Assembly (NCBI RefSeq): GCF_035621475.1
Contig: NZ_CP141799.1
Location: 4,638,501-4,702,500 of the forward strand
Source: Pseudomonas paeninsulae
GTDB taxonomy: Bacteria > Pseudomonadota > Gammaproteobacteria > Pseudomonadales > Pseudomonadaceae
Reading direction: 5' to 3'
DNA: 64,000 nt
Shown here piece after piece: positions 22,369-32,294 of the stretch. The notes below the pieces were generated by a model. The model searched no databases. It was not told the origin of the DNA and saw only the letters and a program-made list of their open reading frames with translations. Position 1 is the stretch's first letter. Every line of letters begins with the position of its first letter. The position numbers and the translations under genes were made by a program.

Positions 22369-22803
22369 GCCGCACCGAGATACGCTGAAAAAACGCGCGT
22401 CTACTGCGGCGGCCTGCCAACGCCCGCGGCGAGGTTGTACTACATAAAAAAGCGGGGGCATTCAGCGCAAAACGCTCGTCCTGCGACCGCGCACGCTGCA
22501 GGCATTGCGCAACGCCCCGAGCGGCTCTCGCGGCAGCACCCGATATGTTCACCATCGCAGATCAGCTGGTAAAAAACCCTCGCCCGCTGAGCCCAATAGG
22601 TTCACGATCACCGAGCCGAGTGGGGCACGAACGGTGCCTGACCGCCCCATCTTGGTGCAGAACTGGGGGTCTGACACTTGATTATCCAAGTTGTCCCATG
22701 CGTGGGAACATCCTGCGCTAGTCTAGACGGCGAACCCACAGCCTCTTGGTACAAGCCTTGCTGTATTGCTCCCTAATCACGGATAGTTTTGGAGTGTCAC
22801 CCC
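22369..22803. other. unusually long phaZ-phaC2 spacer
   Basis: 435 bases without a convincing gene. Its only notable element is a 5-bp-arm palindrome at 22694-22707, and a second short inverted repeat (GGCAC/GTGCC) lies near 22625. The minus strand has an 86-codon frame overlapping the end of phaZ, with GC-driven composition and no initiation signal. Confidence 0.5.
22694..22707. promoter_or_regulatory. inverted repeat in the phaC2 upstream region
   Basis: TCCCA-TGCG-TGGGA lies about 100 bases before the phaC2 start in the long spacer. It has the size of a dimeric-regulator operator. No regulator can be assigned from the sequence. Confidence 0.35.
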
Positions 22804-24486
22804 ATGCGCAAACAACCCTCGCCAGGCAGCCTTCCGGCCCCGGTCGGCTCGATGAATGTCCAGAGCGCCGTCGCTGGTCTGCGCGCCAGAGACATGCTGT
22901 CCTCCCTACGTAGCCTAGCCTTGCAGGGCTTGCGCCAGCCGGTTCACAGCGCCCGACACGCACTGGCCCTGGGCGGACAACTGGGCCGCGTCCTGCTCGG
23001 CGACACCCTGCACAAGGTCAATCCGAAGGATTCGCGCTTTGCCGATCCGACCTGGCAACTCAATCCATTTTACCGGCGCAGCCTGCAAGCCTACCTGGCC
23101 TGGCAACATCAGCTGGACAACTGGATCGAGGAAAGCGACATGAGCGCCGACGACCGCACCCGTGCGCGCTTCGTCGCCAGCATCCTCGGCGATGCCCTGT
23201 CCCCCACCAATACCCTGCTCAACCCATTGGCACTCAAGGAACTGTTCAACAGTGGCGGCAGCAGCGTAGTCAAAGGCCTGGGCCACTTGCTCGACGACCT
23301 GTTGCACAACGACGGTCTGCCCAGCCAGGTCAACAAGCACGCCTTCGAAGTCGGCCGCAGCCTGGCCGCCACGCCCGGCGCGGTGGTGTTCCGCAATGAA
23401 CTGCTGGAGCTGATCCAGTACAAGCCGATGAGCGAGAAGCAGTACCTGCGGCCCCTGCTGATCGTGCCGCCGCAGATCAACAAGTACTACATCTTCGACC
23501 TGTCGCCCGACAAGAGCTTCGTCCAGTACGCGCTGAAGAACGGCTTGCAGGTCTTCGTGGTGAGCTGGCGCAACCCGGACGCGCGTCATCGCGAGTGGGG
23601 CCTGTCAAGCTATGTGCAGGCAGTCGAAGAGGCCATTGATGTCTGTCGGGCGATCACCGCCAGCAAGGACGTCAACCTGCTGGGCGCCTGCGCCGGCGGC
23701 CTGACCATCGCCGCCTTGCAGGGACACCTGCAAGCCAAGCGGCAGCTGCGCAAAGTCGCCAGCGCCACCTATCTGGTCAGCTTGCTGGACAGTCAGCTCG
23801 ACAGTCCGGCCATGCTCTTCGCCGATGAAAAAACCCTGGAGGCGGCTAAGCGCCGCTCCTATCAGCAAGGCATACTGGACGGTCGCGACATGGCCAGGGT
23901 GTTCGCCTGGATGCGCCCCAACGACCTGATCTGGAACTACTGGATCAACAACTACCTGCTCGGCAAGCAACCGCCGGCCTTCGACATTCTCTACTGGAAC
24001 AACGACAGCACCCGCCTGCCCGCCGCCCTGCATGGCGACCTGATCGACTTCTTCCAACACAATCCGTTGATCCGTGCCGGCGGCCTGGAAATCTGCGGCA
24101 CCCCGGTCGACCTGCGCAAGGTCACGGTCGACAGCTTCAACGTCGCCGGAATCAACGACCACATCACCCCCTGGGATGCGGTGTACCGCTCAAGTCTGCT
24201 GATTGGCGGCAACAAGCGTTTCATCCTCTCCAACAGCGGGCACATCCAGAGCATCCTCAACCCGCCGGGCAACCCCAAGGCCAACTACCTCGAGAGCGGC
24301 AAGCTCAGCGCCGACCCGCGCGCCTGGTACCATGACGCCCAGAAGCACGACGGCAGCTGGTGGCCGCAGTGGCTAAACTGGATCCAGGAGCACGCCGGCG
24401 AGCAACGCGATACCCTTGTAACCTTGGGCAACGCGCATTACCCGGCAATGGAAGCAGCCCCTGGCACCTTTGTGCATGTGCGCTAG
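22804..24486 (+). CDS. phaC2: class II poly(3-hydroxyalkanoate) synthase 2
   Basis: 560 residues, paralogous to PhaC1. I place the start at ATG 22804 (MRKQPSPGSLP), with GGAG 9 bases upstream. A TTG five codons earlier also opens the frame but lacks that spacing. The nucleophile box GACAGG puts Cys at residue 296, as in PhaC1. Asp is in AGINDHITPW and His in NSGHIQSILNPPGNPK. The long upstream spacer suggests it may have a promoter independent of phaC1. Confidence 0.97.
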   Translation: MRKQPSPGSLPAPVGSMNVQSAVAGLRARDMLSSLRSLALQGLRQPVHSARHALALGGQLGRVLLGDTLHKVNPKDSRFADPTWQLNPFYRRSLQAYLAWQHQLDNWIEESDMSADDRTRARFVASILGDALSPTNTLLNPLALKELFNSGGSSVVKGLGHLLDDLLHNDGLPSQVNKHAFEVGRSLAATPGAVVFRNELLELIQYKPMSEKQYLRPLLIVPPQINKYYIFDLSPDKSFVQYALKNGLQVFVVSWRNPDARHREWGLSSYVQAVEEAIDVCRAITASKDVNLLGACAGGLTIAALQGHLQAKRQLRKVASATYLVSLLDSQLDSPAMLFADEKTLEAAKRRSYQQGILDGRDMARVFAWMRPNDLIWNYWINNYLLGKQPPAFDILYWNNDSTRLPAALHGDLIDFFQHNPLIRAGGLEICGTPVDLRKVTVDSFNVAGINDHITPWDAVYRSSLLIGGNKRFILSNSGHIQSILNPPGNPKANYLESGKLSADPRAWYHDAQKHDGSWWPQWLNWIQEHAGEQRDTLVTLGNAHYPAMEAAPGTFVHVR

Positions 24487-24567
24487 CAACGCACGCTACC
24501 GAGCACTGGCCGAGGCCACCTTCGGCCGGTTATCTTCCAGCCGCCCCTGTCAGCATAAGAAGACCGG

Positions 24568-25182
24568 ATGAAAACCCGCGATCGTATCCTCGAATGCGCG
24601 CTGATGCTGTTCAACCAGCAAGGCGAACCGAACGTCTCCATCCTGGAAATCGCCAATGAACTGGGGATCAGTCCGGGCAACCTGTACTACCACTTCCACG
24701 GTAAAGAACCGCTGATTCTCGGTCTGTTCGAGCGTTTCCATGCAGAACTGGCGCCACTGCTCAACCCTCCTGACGACGTACGCCTGGATGTCGAGGACTA
24801 CTGGCTGTTCCTGCACCTGATCGTCGAACGCATGGCACACTACTGCTTTCTGTTCCAGGACCTGTCCAACCTGGCCGGGCGCTTGCCAAAGCTGGCCCGC
24901 GGCATCCGAAACTGGTTGAACGCCTTGAAACGCACCCTGGCATCGCTGCTGGCGCGACTGAAGGCGGAAAATCAGCTAGTCAGCGATACCCATTCCCTCG
25001 GCCAACTGGTCGAGCAGATCACCATGACCCTGCTGTTCTCTCTCGACTATCAGCGCATCATCGGCCGCGAGGGCGAGAGCCGATTGGTGGTCTATCAGGT
25101 GATGATGTTGGTGGCGCCACACCTGACAAGTGAATCACGCTTCGCTGCCGAGCATCTGGCGCAACGCTATCTGGAAACCTGA
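24568..25182 (+). CDS. phaD: TetR-family regulator PhaD
   Basis: 204 residues. The N-terminal helix-turn-helix is MKTRDRILECALMLFNQQGEPNVSILEIANELGISPGNLYYHF, shown in two overlapping parts (residues 1-20 and 21-43). The all-alpha ligand domain follows. In P. putida PhaD is an activator of phaC1 and phaI, probably responding to a CoA intermediate. It ends 34 bases before the terminator shared with convergent phaF. Confidence 0.95.
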   Translation: MKTRDRILECALMLFNQQGEPNVSILEIANELGISPGNLYYHFHGKEPLILGLFERFHAELAPLLNPPDDVRLDVEDYWLFLHLIVERMAHYCFLFQDLSNLAGRLPKLARGIRNWLNALKRTLASLLARLKAENQLVSDTHSLGQLVEQITMTLLFSLDYQRIIGREGESRLVVYQVMMLVAPHLTSESRFAAEHLAQRYLET

Positions 25183-25215
25183 GTCTGCCAAGCTGAATCC
25201 CGCGTAACACACAAA

Positions 25216-25250
25216 CGCAAACGCCCGGCACTAGGCCGGGCGTTTGTGTT
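25216..25250. terminator. bidirectional terminator between phaD and phaF
   Basis: AAACGCCCGGC (25219-25229) and GCCGGGCGTTT (25235-25245) form an 11-bp perfect stem with a 5-base loop, flanked by T-rich or A-rich tails on either side. It serves two converging operons. Confidence 0.88.
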
Positions 25251-25265
25251 TACCGCGGTAAGTCT

Positions 25266-25970
25266 TTAGGCCTGGCTGGCCGGTGTTGCTGGAGCAGCTA
25301 CGGGTGCAGGAGCAGCTGCTGGTTCCGCCGCAGCTTGCGGCGCAGCCGGCTTAGCGACGGCTTTTACCGCGGGCTTGGTTGCTGGCTTTGCAGCCGGTTT
25401 AGCAGCTGGCTTGGCCGCAGCTTTAACCGCAGGTTTGACGGTGGCCTTGGCGACAGGCTTGGCTGCAACTTTCGCTGCTGGCTTGGCAGCGGCTTTGGCG
25501 ACAGGCTTGGCGGCAGACTTAGCGGCAGGCTTGACCGACTTGACCGAAACACCGGTCAACTGCTCGATCTGCTTGGTCAGACTATCGACCTTGGCGTTGA
25601 GCGCTTTCACTTCATTGCGGCTCGGTACGCCGAGACGCGAAATGGCGTTGTTCAGGCGCCGGTCGAACGCTTCTTCCAGCTCGCCCCACTTGCCGAGTGC
25701 CCGATCCTTGACTTCGTCGACCTTGGACTTGGTGCTGCCCACTTTCGACTCGACAGTGGACTTCACCGCATCGACTTGCTTGTCGACTTCGCTCTTGGCC
25801 AGCGTCTCGGCTTTTTCGCCGTCCTTGACCAGCGTATCGAACAGCTTGGTGCCGTCCTTGCTGACCTTGGAGTAAGCACCTAGACCTGCCAACCAGATCT
25901 GGCGCGAGTATTTTTCAACTTCGCCGATCCAGGAGCTGGACTGCTTTTCGATTTTCTTTTTGACGGCCAT
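25266..25970 (-). CDS. phaF: PHA granule-associated phasin PhaF
   Basis: 234 residues. The N-terminal half (about 1-140) is an amphipathic phasin domain with SRQIWLAGLGAYSK and a leucine-zipper-like tract (VKALNAKVDSLTKQIEQL). The C-terminal half consists of tandem AAKP/AAKPVAK repeats (about 145-215), a histone-H1-like basic tail that binds nucleoid DNA and helps partition granules. The low-complexity repeat makes the DNA repetitive between about 25325 and 25545. It is co-directional with and 10 bases after phaI. Confidence 0.96.
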   Translation of the reverse strand: MAVKKKIEKQSSSWIGEVEKYSRQIWLAGLGAYSKVSKDGTKLFDTLVKDGEKAETLAKSEVDKQVDAVKSTVESKVGSTKSKVDEVKDRALGKWGELEEAFDRRLNNAISRLGVPSRNEVKALNAKVDSLTKQIEQLTGVSVKSVKPAAKSAAKPVAKAAAKPAAKVAAKPVAKATVKPAVKAAAKPAAKPAAKPATKPAVKAVAKPAAPQAAAEPAAAPAPVAAPATPASQA

Positions 25971-25980
25971 GCTGTTCTCC

Positions 25981-26421
25981 TTATTTGGTACGCGCGACTT
26001 GCTCGAGCAACGCGCTCAGCTCATCAAGCTTAGCAGAGAGTGCTGCAACGTCCTGTCTGGACGGGATGCCGATACGGTTGAGCGCACTGGCCACACGGGC
26101 ATCGAAAGCCTTCTCGATTTTATCGAGCTGCACTTCGACTTTACCTTTTACGCTGCTGACGTTGCCGGTCACGTTGTTCTTGACGTGGTCGATCTGGCTG
26201 TTGGCTGCCTCGACTTGCTCGCTGACCAGCTTCTTGCCCTGCTCTTCGACACCTTCGCCGCTCTTGACCAGCTCCTTGAAATACTCGAAGCCTTCCTGTC
26301 CGGCCTTGGCGTAGGCACCCAAGCCGGCCAGCCAGATCTTGCGGGCATAGACTTTGGCGTCGGTCAGCACGGTGGTTTTATCTTCGACTTCGACTTTCTT
26401 CTTCACGACAACTTTCGACAT
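25981..26421 (-). CDS. phaI: PHA granule-associated phasin PhaI
   Basis: 146 residues starting MSKVVVKKKVEVED at ATG 26421. An AGGTGC sequence is just upstream, and the preceding in-frame ATG would add 28 non-family residues. It carries the same phasin signature as PhaF (ARKIWLAGLGAYAKAGQEG) and the closing IPSRQDVAALSAKLDELSALL, but no basic tail. It is the first gene of phaIF, with its promoter in the 186-base space to the next gene. Confidence 0.95.
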   Translation of the reverse strand: MSKVVVKKKVEVEDKTTVLTDAKVYARKIWLAGLGAYAKAGQEGFEYFKELVKSGEGVEEQGKKLVSEQVEAANSQIDHVKNNVTGNVSSVKGKVEVQLDKIEKAFDARVASALNRIGIPSRQDVAALSAKLDELSALLEQVARTK

Positions 26422-26534
26422 GGTGCACCTCACGCGCAGTGGTTTGAGGAAACGCCCACGGAATGCAGGCTTGAACACACGGTATCGAGGAAAATTAGAA
26501 ACCACATACTAGTTGCGAAAAAAGATCAGCCGAG

Positions 26535-26561
26535 CCTCAGCAGCTACCCAACCTCAGCAGC
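26535..26561. repeat. 10-bp direct repeat in the phaI upstream region
   Basis: CCTCAGCAGC occurs at 26535-26544 and again at 26552-26561, 17 bases apart start to start. It lies 114-140 bases upstream of the phaI start. It may be a paired regulator site; no regulator is assigned. Confidence 0.4.
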
Positions 26562-26607
26562 GGGCGCCCGGAAGTGGCCGCAGTCGACGGAGGTTTTTCT
26601 CACAAAC

Positions 26608-26886
26608 TCAGGCTTTGAGGCTCTTATCCAGCACCTCTTCGATTTCCCGCTTGATGCTGCCGCTCATGGCAGACAGCAGCAGACCGAGGTTGAGTTGCAC
26701 ACGCACCTGATCCTCGCCCACCTCGATACGACCATCGGCACCGCTGCGCTTGAATTCCAGGGTGTCGCCGTTCCAGCTGTAACGCACGGCGTATTCGCGG
26801 GCCAGGCGTTCGGCCAGTTGCTCGGCTTTTTCCCGGGCGGCCTCGCGACCGAGCGAATGGGGGCGTTGCACATCAATTCTGGCCAT
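26608..26886 (-). CDS. polyhydroxyalkanoic acid system family protein
   Basis: 92 residues from ATG 26886 (MARIDVQRPHSLGREAAREK). The arrangement of basic helix followed by YSWNGDTLEFKRSGADGRIEVGEDQVRVQL is that of the PHA_gran_rgn family, found next to pha loci. Its biochemical role is not established. It precedes phaI on the same strand and occupies the position of PA5062. Confidence 0.88.
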   Translation of the reverse strand: MARIDVQRPHSLGREAAREKAEQLAERLAREYAVRYSWNGDTLEFKRSGADGRIEVGEDQVRVQLNLGLLLSAMSGSIKREIEEVLDKSLKA

Positions 26887-27101
26887 GGCGTTTCTCCTCA
26901 GCAGACCAACTGCGACCTTAAGTCGCGCGACTATAGCAATTAAGCCGCAGCCACTCGCTGCACACTGCACACTGCAGGAGTGACCAGGTATTTCACATTG
27001 GCGCTACTTGCAGTTTGACCCTTTCAGCTCAGCGCGGCCTTTTCGGTTTAGAATGGCCGCCACTTTGATTCAGCCTCTCTATATATTCAGGTAAGGGCGA
27101 G

Positions 27102-27872
27102 ATGAACGACCCGCGCAAGAACAGCGACAGCGAACCCACCACGCACTTTGGTTTCCAGGATGTACCGGAAAGCCAGAAGGCGCAGAAAGTCGCAGAAGTG
27201 TTTCATTCGGTGGCCGCCAGATACGACCTGATGAACGACCTGCTCTCGGGCGGCATGCATCGTCTGTGGAAGCGCTTCACCATCGAACTATCCGGCGTGC
27301 GCGCGGGTAACCGGGTGCTGGATATTGCCGGTGGCACTGGCGACCTCGCGCGCAAGTTCGCCAGCCTGGTCGGGCCCACCGGCGAAGTGGTGCTGGCCGA
27401 CATCAACGAATCGATGCTCAAGGTCGGCCGCGACCGTCTGCTCGACCGCGGCGTGGCCGGCAACGTCCGGTTCGTCCAGGCCGACGCCGAGAAGCTGCCG
27501 TTCCCGGACAACCATTTCGATTGCGTGACCATTGCCTTCGGCCTGCGCAATGTCACCCATAAAGACGACGCCATCCGCTCCATGCTGCGCGTGCTCAAAC
27601 CTGGCGGGCGCCTGCTGGTGCTGGAATTTTCCAAGCCGTCGAGCAGCCTGCTGTCGAAGGTCTACGACACCTACTCGTTCAACTTCATGCCGCTGATGGG
27701 CAAGCTGATCACCAACGACTCCGAGAGCTATCGCTACCTGGCCGAGTCGATCCGCATGCACCCGGATCAGGACACCCTCAAGGCCATGATGGTCGAGGCC
27801 GGCTTCGAGCGCGTCACCTACCACAACATGACCGGCGGCATCGTCGCCCTGCACCGCGGCATCAAGCCCTGA
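27102..27872 (+). CDS. ubiE: ubiquinone/menaquinone C-methyltransferase UbiE
   Basis: 256 residues; SAM-dependent C-methylation in ubiquinone synthesis. The [25 protein letters not shown] block and the SAM motif [12 protein letters not shown] (about residue 72) are diagnostic, together with [15 protein letters not shown]. It is the first gene of a tightly packed operon; its stop overlaps the next ATG by one base. Confidence 0.98.
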   Translation: MNDPRKNSDSEPTTHFGFQDVPESQKAQKVAEVFHSVAARYDLMNDLLSGGMHRLWKRFTIELSGVRAGNRVLDIAGGTGDLARKFASLVGPTGEVVLADINESMLKVGRDRLLDRGVAGNVRFVQADAEKLPFPDNHFDCVTIAFGLRNVTHKDDAIRSMLRVLKPGGRLLVLEFSKPSSSLLSKVYDTYSFNFMPLMGKLITNDSESYRYLAESIRMHPDQDTLKAMMVEAGFERVTYHNMTGGIVALHRGIKP

Positions 27873-28489
27873 TGCTCAGCACCGCCCTGCTGGCCGGTGT
27901 CGAACACGGCCTCAACCGGGTGCTGGCCCTGGACAGCACGGCACTGCCACGTCTGGCACGCTTGAGCGGTCGGGTGATCGCCGTGGACTGCACGGCGCCG
28001 GCGCTGCAGCTGTTCATCCTGCCCAGCGGCGAAGGCCTGCAACTGGCCGGGCAATGGGCCGGCGCGGCTGATTGCCGCCTGCGCGCGCCTGCCGCGAGCC
28101 TGTTGCGCCTGGCCACCGGCAAGGACAAAACCGCGGTATTGCACAGCCCGCAGGTCGAACTGGACGGCGACAGCGCCGCCCTGCTGGAACTGGCCGGGAT
28201 TCTTCAGGATCTCGAACTGGACTGGGAGTACGAGCTGTCACGCTGGCTCGGCCCGCTTGCCAGCCAGCTACTCGGCAGCCATATCCGCAGCCGGGCCAAC
28301 TGGACCGGCAAGACCCTCGACAGCCTGCGCCTGAATCTGGCCGACTACCTCAACGAAGAATCGCGTAGTCTGGTCGGCCAACGCGAAGCGGATGCCCGCT
28401 TCGCCGAACTCGACCGGCTCAAGCTCGACCTCGACCGTCTCGATGCCCGCATCGAGCGCATCATCCCACCGCATAAGTCCAACGCATGA
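27872..28489 (+). CDS. ubiJ: ubiquinone biosynthesis accessory factor UbiJ (SCP2 domain)
   Basis: 205 residues. An N-terminal SCP2 sterol-carrier-like domain (about 15-115) is followed by a helical and coiled C-terminus ([17 protein letters not shown]). UbiJ is a lipid-binding scaffold of the soluble Ubi complex. Position between ubiE and ubiB, with overlaps of 1 and 4 bases, supports the name. Confidence 0.92.
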   Translation: MLSTALLAGVEHGLNRVLALDSTALPRLARLSGRVIAVDCTAPALQLFILPSGEGLQLAGQWAGAADCRLRAPAASLLRLATGKDKTAVLHSPQVELDGDSAALLELAGILQDLELDWEYELSRWLGPLASQLLGSHIRSRANWTGKTLDSLRLNLADYLNEESRSLVGQREADARFAELDRLKLDLDRLDARIERIIPPHKSNA

Positions 28490-30075
28490 AGCTGCTCGCC
28501 GTTCGTCGTCTGCTGCGAATTCAACGCGTGGTCATCCGCTACCAACTGGATGACCTGCTGTTCGCCCAACCCCTGCCGCTCTGGCTGCGCGCTCTGCGCT
28601 ATGCCCTGCCGTGGCGCTGGTTGCCGCGCAAAGCCCTGCACTTGTCACGCGGCGCCCGCCTGCGCCTGGCCCTGGAAGAACTGGGGCCGATCTTCATCAA
28701 ATTCGGTCAATTGCTCTCTACCCGCCGCGATCTGCTGCCGATGGATATCGCCGATGAGCTGGCCAAGCTGCAGGATCAGGTACCGCCGTTCGACCCGGAA
28801 CACTCGCGGGCGCTGATCGAAGCCCAGCTCGGCGCCAAGGTCGGCGACCTGTTCGCCCGCTTCGACGCCCAGCCGCTGGCCTCCGCCTCGGTTGCGCAGG
28901 TGCATGGCGCGCAACTGAAGAGCGGCGAGGAAGTGGTGGTCAAGGTCATCCGCCCCGGCCTCGAACCGGTGATCCGCCAGGACCTGGCCTGGTTGTTCCT
29001 GCTCGCCAAACTGGCCGAGAAGGCCTCCGCCGATGCGCGCCGCCTGCGCCCGGTGGAAGTGGTCGGCGACTACGAAAAGACCATCTACGACGAACTCGAC
29101 CTGTTGCGCGAGGCGGCCAACGCCAGCCAGTTGCGGCGCAATTTCGAGGGTTCGCCTCTGCTCTATGTGCCTCAGGTTTACTGGGAACTGTGTCGTCCCA
29201 AGGTGCTGGTGATGGAGCGTATCTACGGCGTCCAGGTCACCGACCTGACCACCCTCGCCGACCAGCGCACCGACATGAAGCTGCTGGCCGAGCGCGGCGT
29301 GGAGATCTTCTTCACCCAGGTGTTTCGCGACAGCTTCTTCCACGCCGACATGCATCCCGGCAACATCTTCGTCAGCACCCGCACGCCCTGGAACCCGCAG
29401 TACATTGCGATCGACTGCGGCATCATCGGCAGCCTGACCGCAGAAGATCAGGACTACCTGGCGCGCAACCTGCTGGCCTTCTTCAAGCGCGATTACCGCC
29501 GCGTGGCGCAACTGCACATCGACTCCGGCTGGGTGCCGGCCGACACCAAGGTCAACGACTTCGAGGCGGCCATCCGCACTGTCTGCGAGCCGATCTTCGA
29601 GCGACCGCTGAAGGATATTTCCTTTGGCCAATTACTCCTGCGCCTGTTCCAGACCGCCCGACGCTTCAACATGGAAGTGCAGCCGCAGCTGGTTCTCTTG
29701 CAGAAAACCCTGCTCAACATCGAAGGCCTGGGCCGCCAGCTCTACCCGGACCTGGACCTGTGGACGACCGCACAGCCCTTTCTCGAGCGCTGGATGCGTG
29801 ATCGGGTCAGCCCGCTGCACCTGCTGCGCAACCTGCAACAACAGGCCGAGCAAGTGCCGCACCTGTCGCAGATGGCCCGCGACACCCTGGAACGCCTCAA
29901 CCAGCAGCCGCGCGGCAATCCCACTGCATCCAGCAGCAAAGCGCATTGGCCGGCGCGCCTGCTCGGCGCCGTGCTGATTGGCGGCGCTGCCACCCAGGGC
30001 CTGCTGCTCAGCCTCGCTGCTTGGCCAAGCTGGGCGATGCTCGCAGGCGGCGTGTATCTGGTCATGCGCCGATAG
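28486..30075 (+). CDS. ubiB: ubiquinone biosynthesis atypical kinase/ATPase UbiB
   Basis: 529 residues, ABC1/ADCK (atypical kinase-like) family. The family KxGQ motif is in [17 protein letters not shown] (about residue 70), followed by an alanine-rich nucleotide loop ([13 protein letters not shown]). The metal and catalytic region is [13 protein letters not shown], with the DCG-type motif after it. Two hydrophobic segments at the C-terminus ([20 protein letters not shown] and the following) anchor it in the inner membrane. Confidence 0.97.
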   Translation: MKLLAVRRLLRIQRVVIRYQLDDLLFAQPLPLWLRALRYALPWRWLPRKALHLSRGARLRLALEELGPIFIKFGQLLSTRRDLLPMDIADELAKLQDQVPPFDPEHSRALIEAQLGAKVGDLFARFDAQPLASASVAQVHGAQLKSGEEVVVKVIRPGLEPVIRQDLAWLFLLAKLAEKASADARRLRPVEVVGDYEKTIYDELDLLREAANASQLRRNFEGSPLLYVPQVYWELCRPKVLVMERIYGVQVTDLTTLADQRTDMKLLAERGVEIFFTQVFRDSFFHADMHPGNIFVSTRTPWNPQYIAIDCGIIGSLTAEDQDYLARNLLAFFKRDYRRVAQLHIDSGWVPADTKVNDFEAAIRTVCEPIFERPLKDISFGQLLLRLFQTARRFNMEVQPQLVLLQKTLLNIEGLGRQLYPDLDLWTTAQPFLERWMRDRVSPLHLLRNLQQQAEQVPHLSQMARDTLERLNQQPRGNPTASSSKAHWPARLLGAVLIGGAATQGLLLSLAAWPSWAMLAGGVYLVMRR

Positions 30076-30141
30076 CCACACCGCAGCCACGCTGGCACAC
30101 TAGAACCCTATCCCACAGGCCCGTGACGGGCGGACGCAGCG

Positions 30142-30543
30142 ATGACCGACTGGCTCGACGAAATCAACTGGAACAGCGACGGCCTGGTGCCGGCGATTGC
30201 CCAGGATCACCTAACCGGCCGCGTGCTGATGATGGCCTGGATGAACCGCGAAGCCCTGGCCCTGACCGCCGCCGAACAGCGCGCCATCTACTGGTCACGC
30301 TCGCGCGGCAAGCTGTGGCGCAAGGGCGAAGAATCTGGCCATGTGCAAAAGTTGCATGAACTGCGCCTGGATTGCGACGCCGACGTGATCATCCTCAAGG
30401 TCGAGCAATTGGGCGGCATCGCCTGCCATACCGGCCGGCAAAGCTGCTTCTATCGGGTATTCGACAACGGCGCCTGGAATACTGTCGATGCCGTACTCAA
30501 AGACTCGCACGCCATCTACGCCAAAGGACACCGCCATGACTGA
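30142..30543 (+). CDS. hisI: phosphoribosyl-AMP cyclohydrolase
   Basis: 133 residues; third step of histidine biosynthesis. The magnesium-binding DCDAD and the zinc-binding cysteines of [11 protein letters not shown] are visible, with [10 protein letters not shown] near the N-terminus. It is a monofunctional HisI: hisE is a separate, overlapping gene, unlike in E. coli where the two are fused. It lies 66 bases after ubiB. Confidence 0.97.
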   Translation: MTDWLDEINWNSDGLVPAIAQDHLTGRVLMMAWMNREALALTAAEQRAIYWSRSRGKLWRKGEESGHVQKLHELRLDCDADVIILKVEQLGGIACHTGRQSCFYRVFDNGAWNTVDAVLKDSHAIYAKGHRHD

Positions 30544-30868
30544 CACCCTGAGCCGCCTGGCCGAAGTCCTGGAAGCACGCAAAGGTGCCGCGCCCGACAG
30601 TTCCTACGTCGCCAGCCTGTACCACAAGGGGCTGAACAAGATCCTCGAAAAAGTCGGCGAAGAATCGGTGGAAACCATTCTCGCCGCCAAGGACGCCGCC
30701 GTCAGCGGTGACTGCAGCGACCTGATCTACGAAACCGCCGACCTGTGGTTCCACAGCTTGATCATGCTTGCCGCTCTCGGCCAGCATCCGCAAGCGGTGC
30801 TGGACGAACTGGATCGCCGCTTCGGCCTGTCCGGGCACGCGGAAAAAGCCGCACGCCCGCAATCCTGA
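30536..30868 (+). CDS. hisE: phosphoribosyl-ATP pyrophosphatase
   Basis: 110 residues from ATG 30536 ([15 protein letters not shown]). It overlaps the hisI stop by 8 bases. The MazG-like metal-binding helices include [15 protein letters not shown] and [17 protein letters not shown]. It catalyses the second step of histidine biosynthesis, just before HisI. Confidence 0.96.
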   Translation: MTDTLSRLAEVLEARKGAAPDSSYVASLYHKGLNKILEKVGEESVETILAAKDAAVSGDCSDLIYETADLWFHSLIMLAALGQHPQAVLDELDRRFGLSGHAEKAARPQS

Positions 30869-30909
30869 CCAACTATTTATCAACAACCAGCTACTGAGGA
30901 GTACACATC

Positions 30910-31143
30910 ATGGGTTTCGGTGGCATAAGCATTTGGCAACTCGTGATCATCCTGCTGATCGTCGTCATGTTGTTCGGCACCAAGCGCCTGAAAGGCCTGG
31001 GTTCCGATCTCGGCGACGCGATCAAGGGCTTTAAAAAATCCATGGGTAACGACGACGCCGACAAGCCGTCGGTGGAAGAGCCCAAGGGCCAGACCATCGA
31101 CGCTCAGGCGCGCAAGGTCGAAGAACCGACGAAGAAAGACTAA
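30910..31143 (+). CDS. tatA: Sec-independent translocase subunit TatA
   Basis: 77 residues. One N-terminal membrane helix ([18 protein letters not shown]), the hinge KRL and an amphipathic helix ([17 protein letters not shown]) are followed by an acidic tail. TatA oligomerises to form the protein-conducting patch for folded substrates. GAGGAG lies upstream of the ATG. tatB follows after 3 bases. Confidence 0.97.
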   Translation: MGFGGISIWQLVIILLIVVMLFGTKRLKGLGSDLGDAIKGFKKSMGNDDADKPSVEEPKGQTIDAQARKVEEPTKKD

Positions 31144-31146
31144 GCC

Positions 31147-31497
31147 ATGTTCGACATAGGCTTTACCGAGCTGCTGCTGATAGGCGTGGTCGCCCTGCTA
31201 GTGCTGGGCCCCGAGCGCTTGCCCGGTGCCGTGCGCACGGCCGGGCTGTGGATCGGCCGGATCAAACGCAGCTTCAGTACGATCAAGGCTGAGGTCGAGC
31301 GCGAGATCGGCGCGGATGAAATCCGCCGCCAGCTGCATAACGAGCAGATTCTCGACCTTGAGCGCGAAATGAAGGCGATGAAACAGAGCGCTAACGCGCC
31401 CCTCAGCAGCCTGCTCGATCCTACCCCCACTAGCGAAGCCGCCCCCAAGGCCGAGACAGGCACCAGCACCAGCCAGGATAAAAGTCCGCGACCATGA
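31147..31497 (+). CDS. tatB: Sec-independent translocase subunit TatB
   Basis: 116 residues starting [27 protein letters not shown], the TatB signature with the conserved Glu8 and the GPERLP hinge. The amphipathic helix and a disordered tail follow. It pairs with TatC as the twin-arginine receptor. It overlaps tatC by 4 bases. Confidence 0.97.
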   Translation: MFDIGFTELLLIGVVALLVLGPERLPGAVRTAGLWIGRIKRSFSTIKAEVEREIGADEIRRQLHNEQILDLEREMKAMKQSANAPLSSLLDPTPTSEAAPKAETGTSTSQDKSPRP

Positions 31498-32294
31498 GCC
31501 GAGTTTCCGACAACGATCAGGAAATGCCCCTGGTCTCGCACCTGACCGAACTGCGCACGCGCCTGCTCCGTATTGTCGGAGCCGTGCTGCTGCTGTTTTC
31601 CGGGCTGTTCTACTTCTCCCAGGAGATCTACGCGCTGGTCGCCGCACCCCTGCGGGCTTACCTGCCGGAAGGCGCGACCATGATCGCCACGGGCGTGGCT
31701 TCGCCCTTCCTGACGCCATTCAAGCTGACCATGATGGTCGCCCTGTTTCTCACGATACCGATCATCCTGCACCAGATCTGGGGCTTCATCGCGCCGGGCC
31801 TGTACAAGCACGAAAAACGTATCGCCATCCCGTTGCTGATTTCCAGCATCCTGCTGTTTTACGGCGGCATGGCCTTTGCCTACTTCGTGGTATTCCCGAT
31901 CATGTTCGGCTTCTTCGCCAGCGTGACCCCGGAAGGCGTGGCGATGATGACCGATATCGGTCAATACCTGGACTTTGTCCTCACCCTGTTCTTCGCCTTC
32001 GGCGTGGCCTTCGAGATCCCGGTGGCGACCTTTCTGCTGATCTGGGTTGGCATCGTCGATGTCGCCGCCCTGCGCAAAGGCCGGCCCTATGTCATCGTCG
32101 GTTGCTTCGCCGTGGGCATGGTCCTGACTCCGCCCGACGTGCTCTCGCAGACCCTGCTGGCCGTGCCCATGTGGCTGCTGTTCGAGGTGGGTTTACTCTG
32201 CGGCAATCTGGTCAAGCGCCGTAGCGAACACGAGGCCGAGACAGAGGCCGCCGAGCAAGAACACAACGACCAACCGCCTGCCCCTCAGCCGTGA
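31494..32294 (+). CDS. tatC: Sec-independent translocase subunit TatC
   Basis: 266 residues with six membrane helices. The N-terminal [15 protein letters not shown] carries the conserved HLxELR twin-arginine binding motif. Helices are evident near residues 22-42, 75-95, 115-140, 155-180, 192-210 and 214-230. A charged tail closes the protein. It is GTGA-overlapped with rsmE. Confidence 0.97.
   Translation: MSRVSDNDQEMPLVSHLTELRTRLLRIVGAVLLLFSGLFYFSQEIYALVAAPLRAYLPEGATMIATGVASPFLTPFKLTMMVALFLTIPIILHQIWGFIAPGLYKHEKRIAIPLLISSILLFYGGMAFAYFVVFPIMFGFFASVTPEGVAMMTDIGQYLDFVLTLFFAFGVAFEIPVATFLLIWVGIVDVAALRKGRPYVIVGCFAVGMVLTPPDVLSQTLLAVPMWLLFEVGLLCGNLVKRRSEHEAETEAAEQEHNDQPPAPQP

Noticed and set aside
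22295..22555. 86-codon minus-strand frame in the phaZ-phaC2 spacer
   Set aside because: It overlaps the end of phaZ, has GC-driven Arg/Ala composition and no initiation signal.
25325..25545. Short tandem repeat DNA, possibly a CRISPR-like or satellite array
   Set aside because: It is the AAKP-repeat coding region of phaF; the periodicity is codon-based and there are no spacers.
27015..27054. TTGACC and TAGAAT as a ubiE promoter
   Set aside because: The spacer is 28 bases, too long; the TAGAAT alone is not enough evidence to call a promoter.
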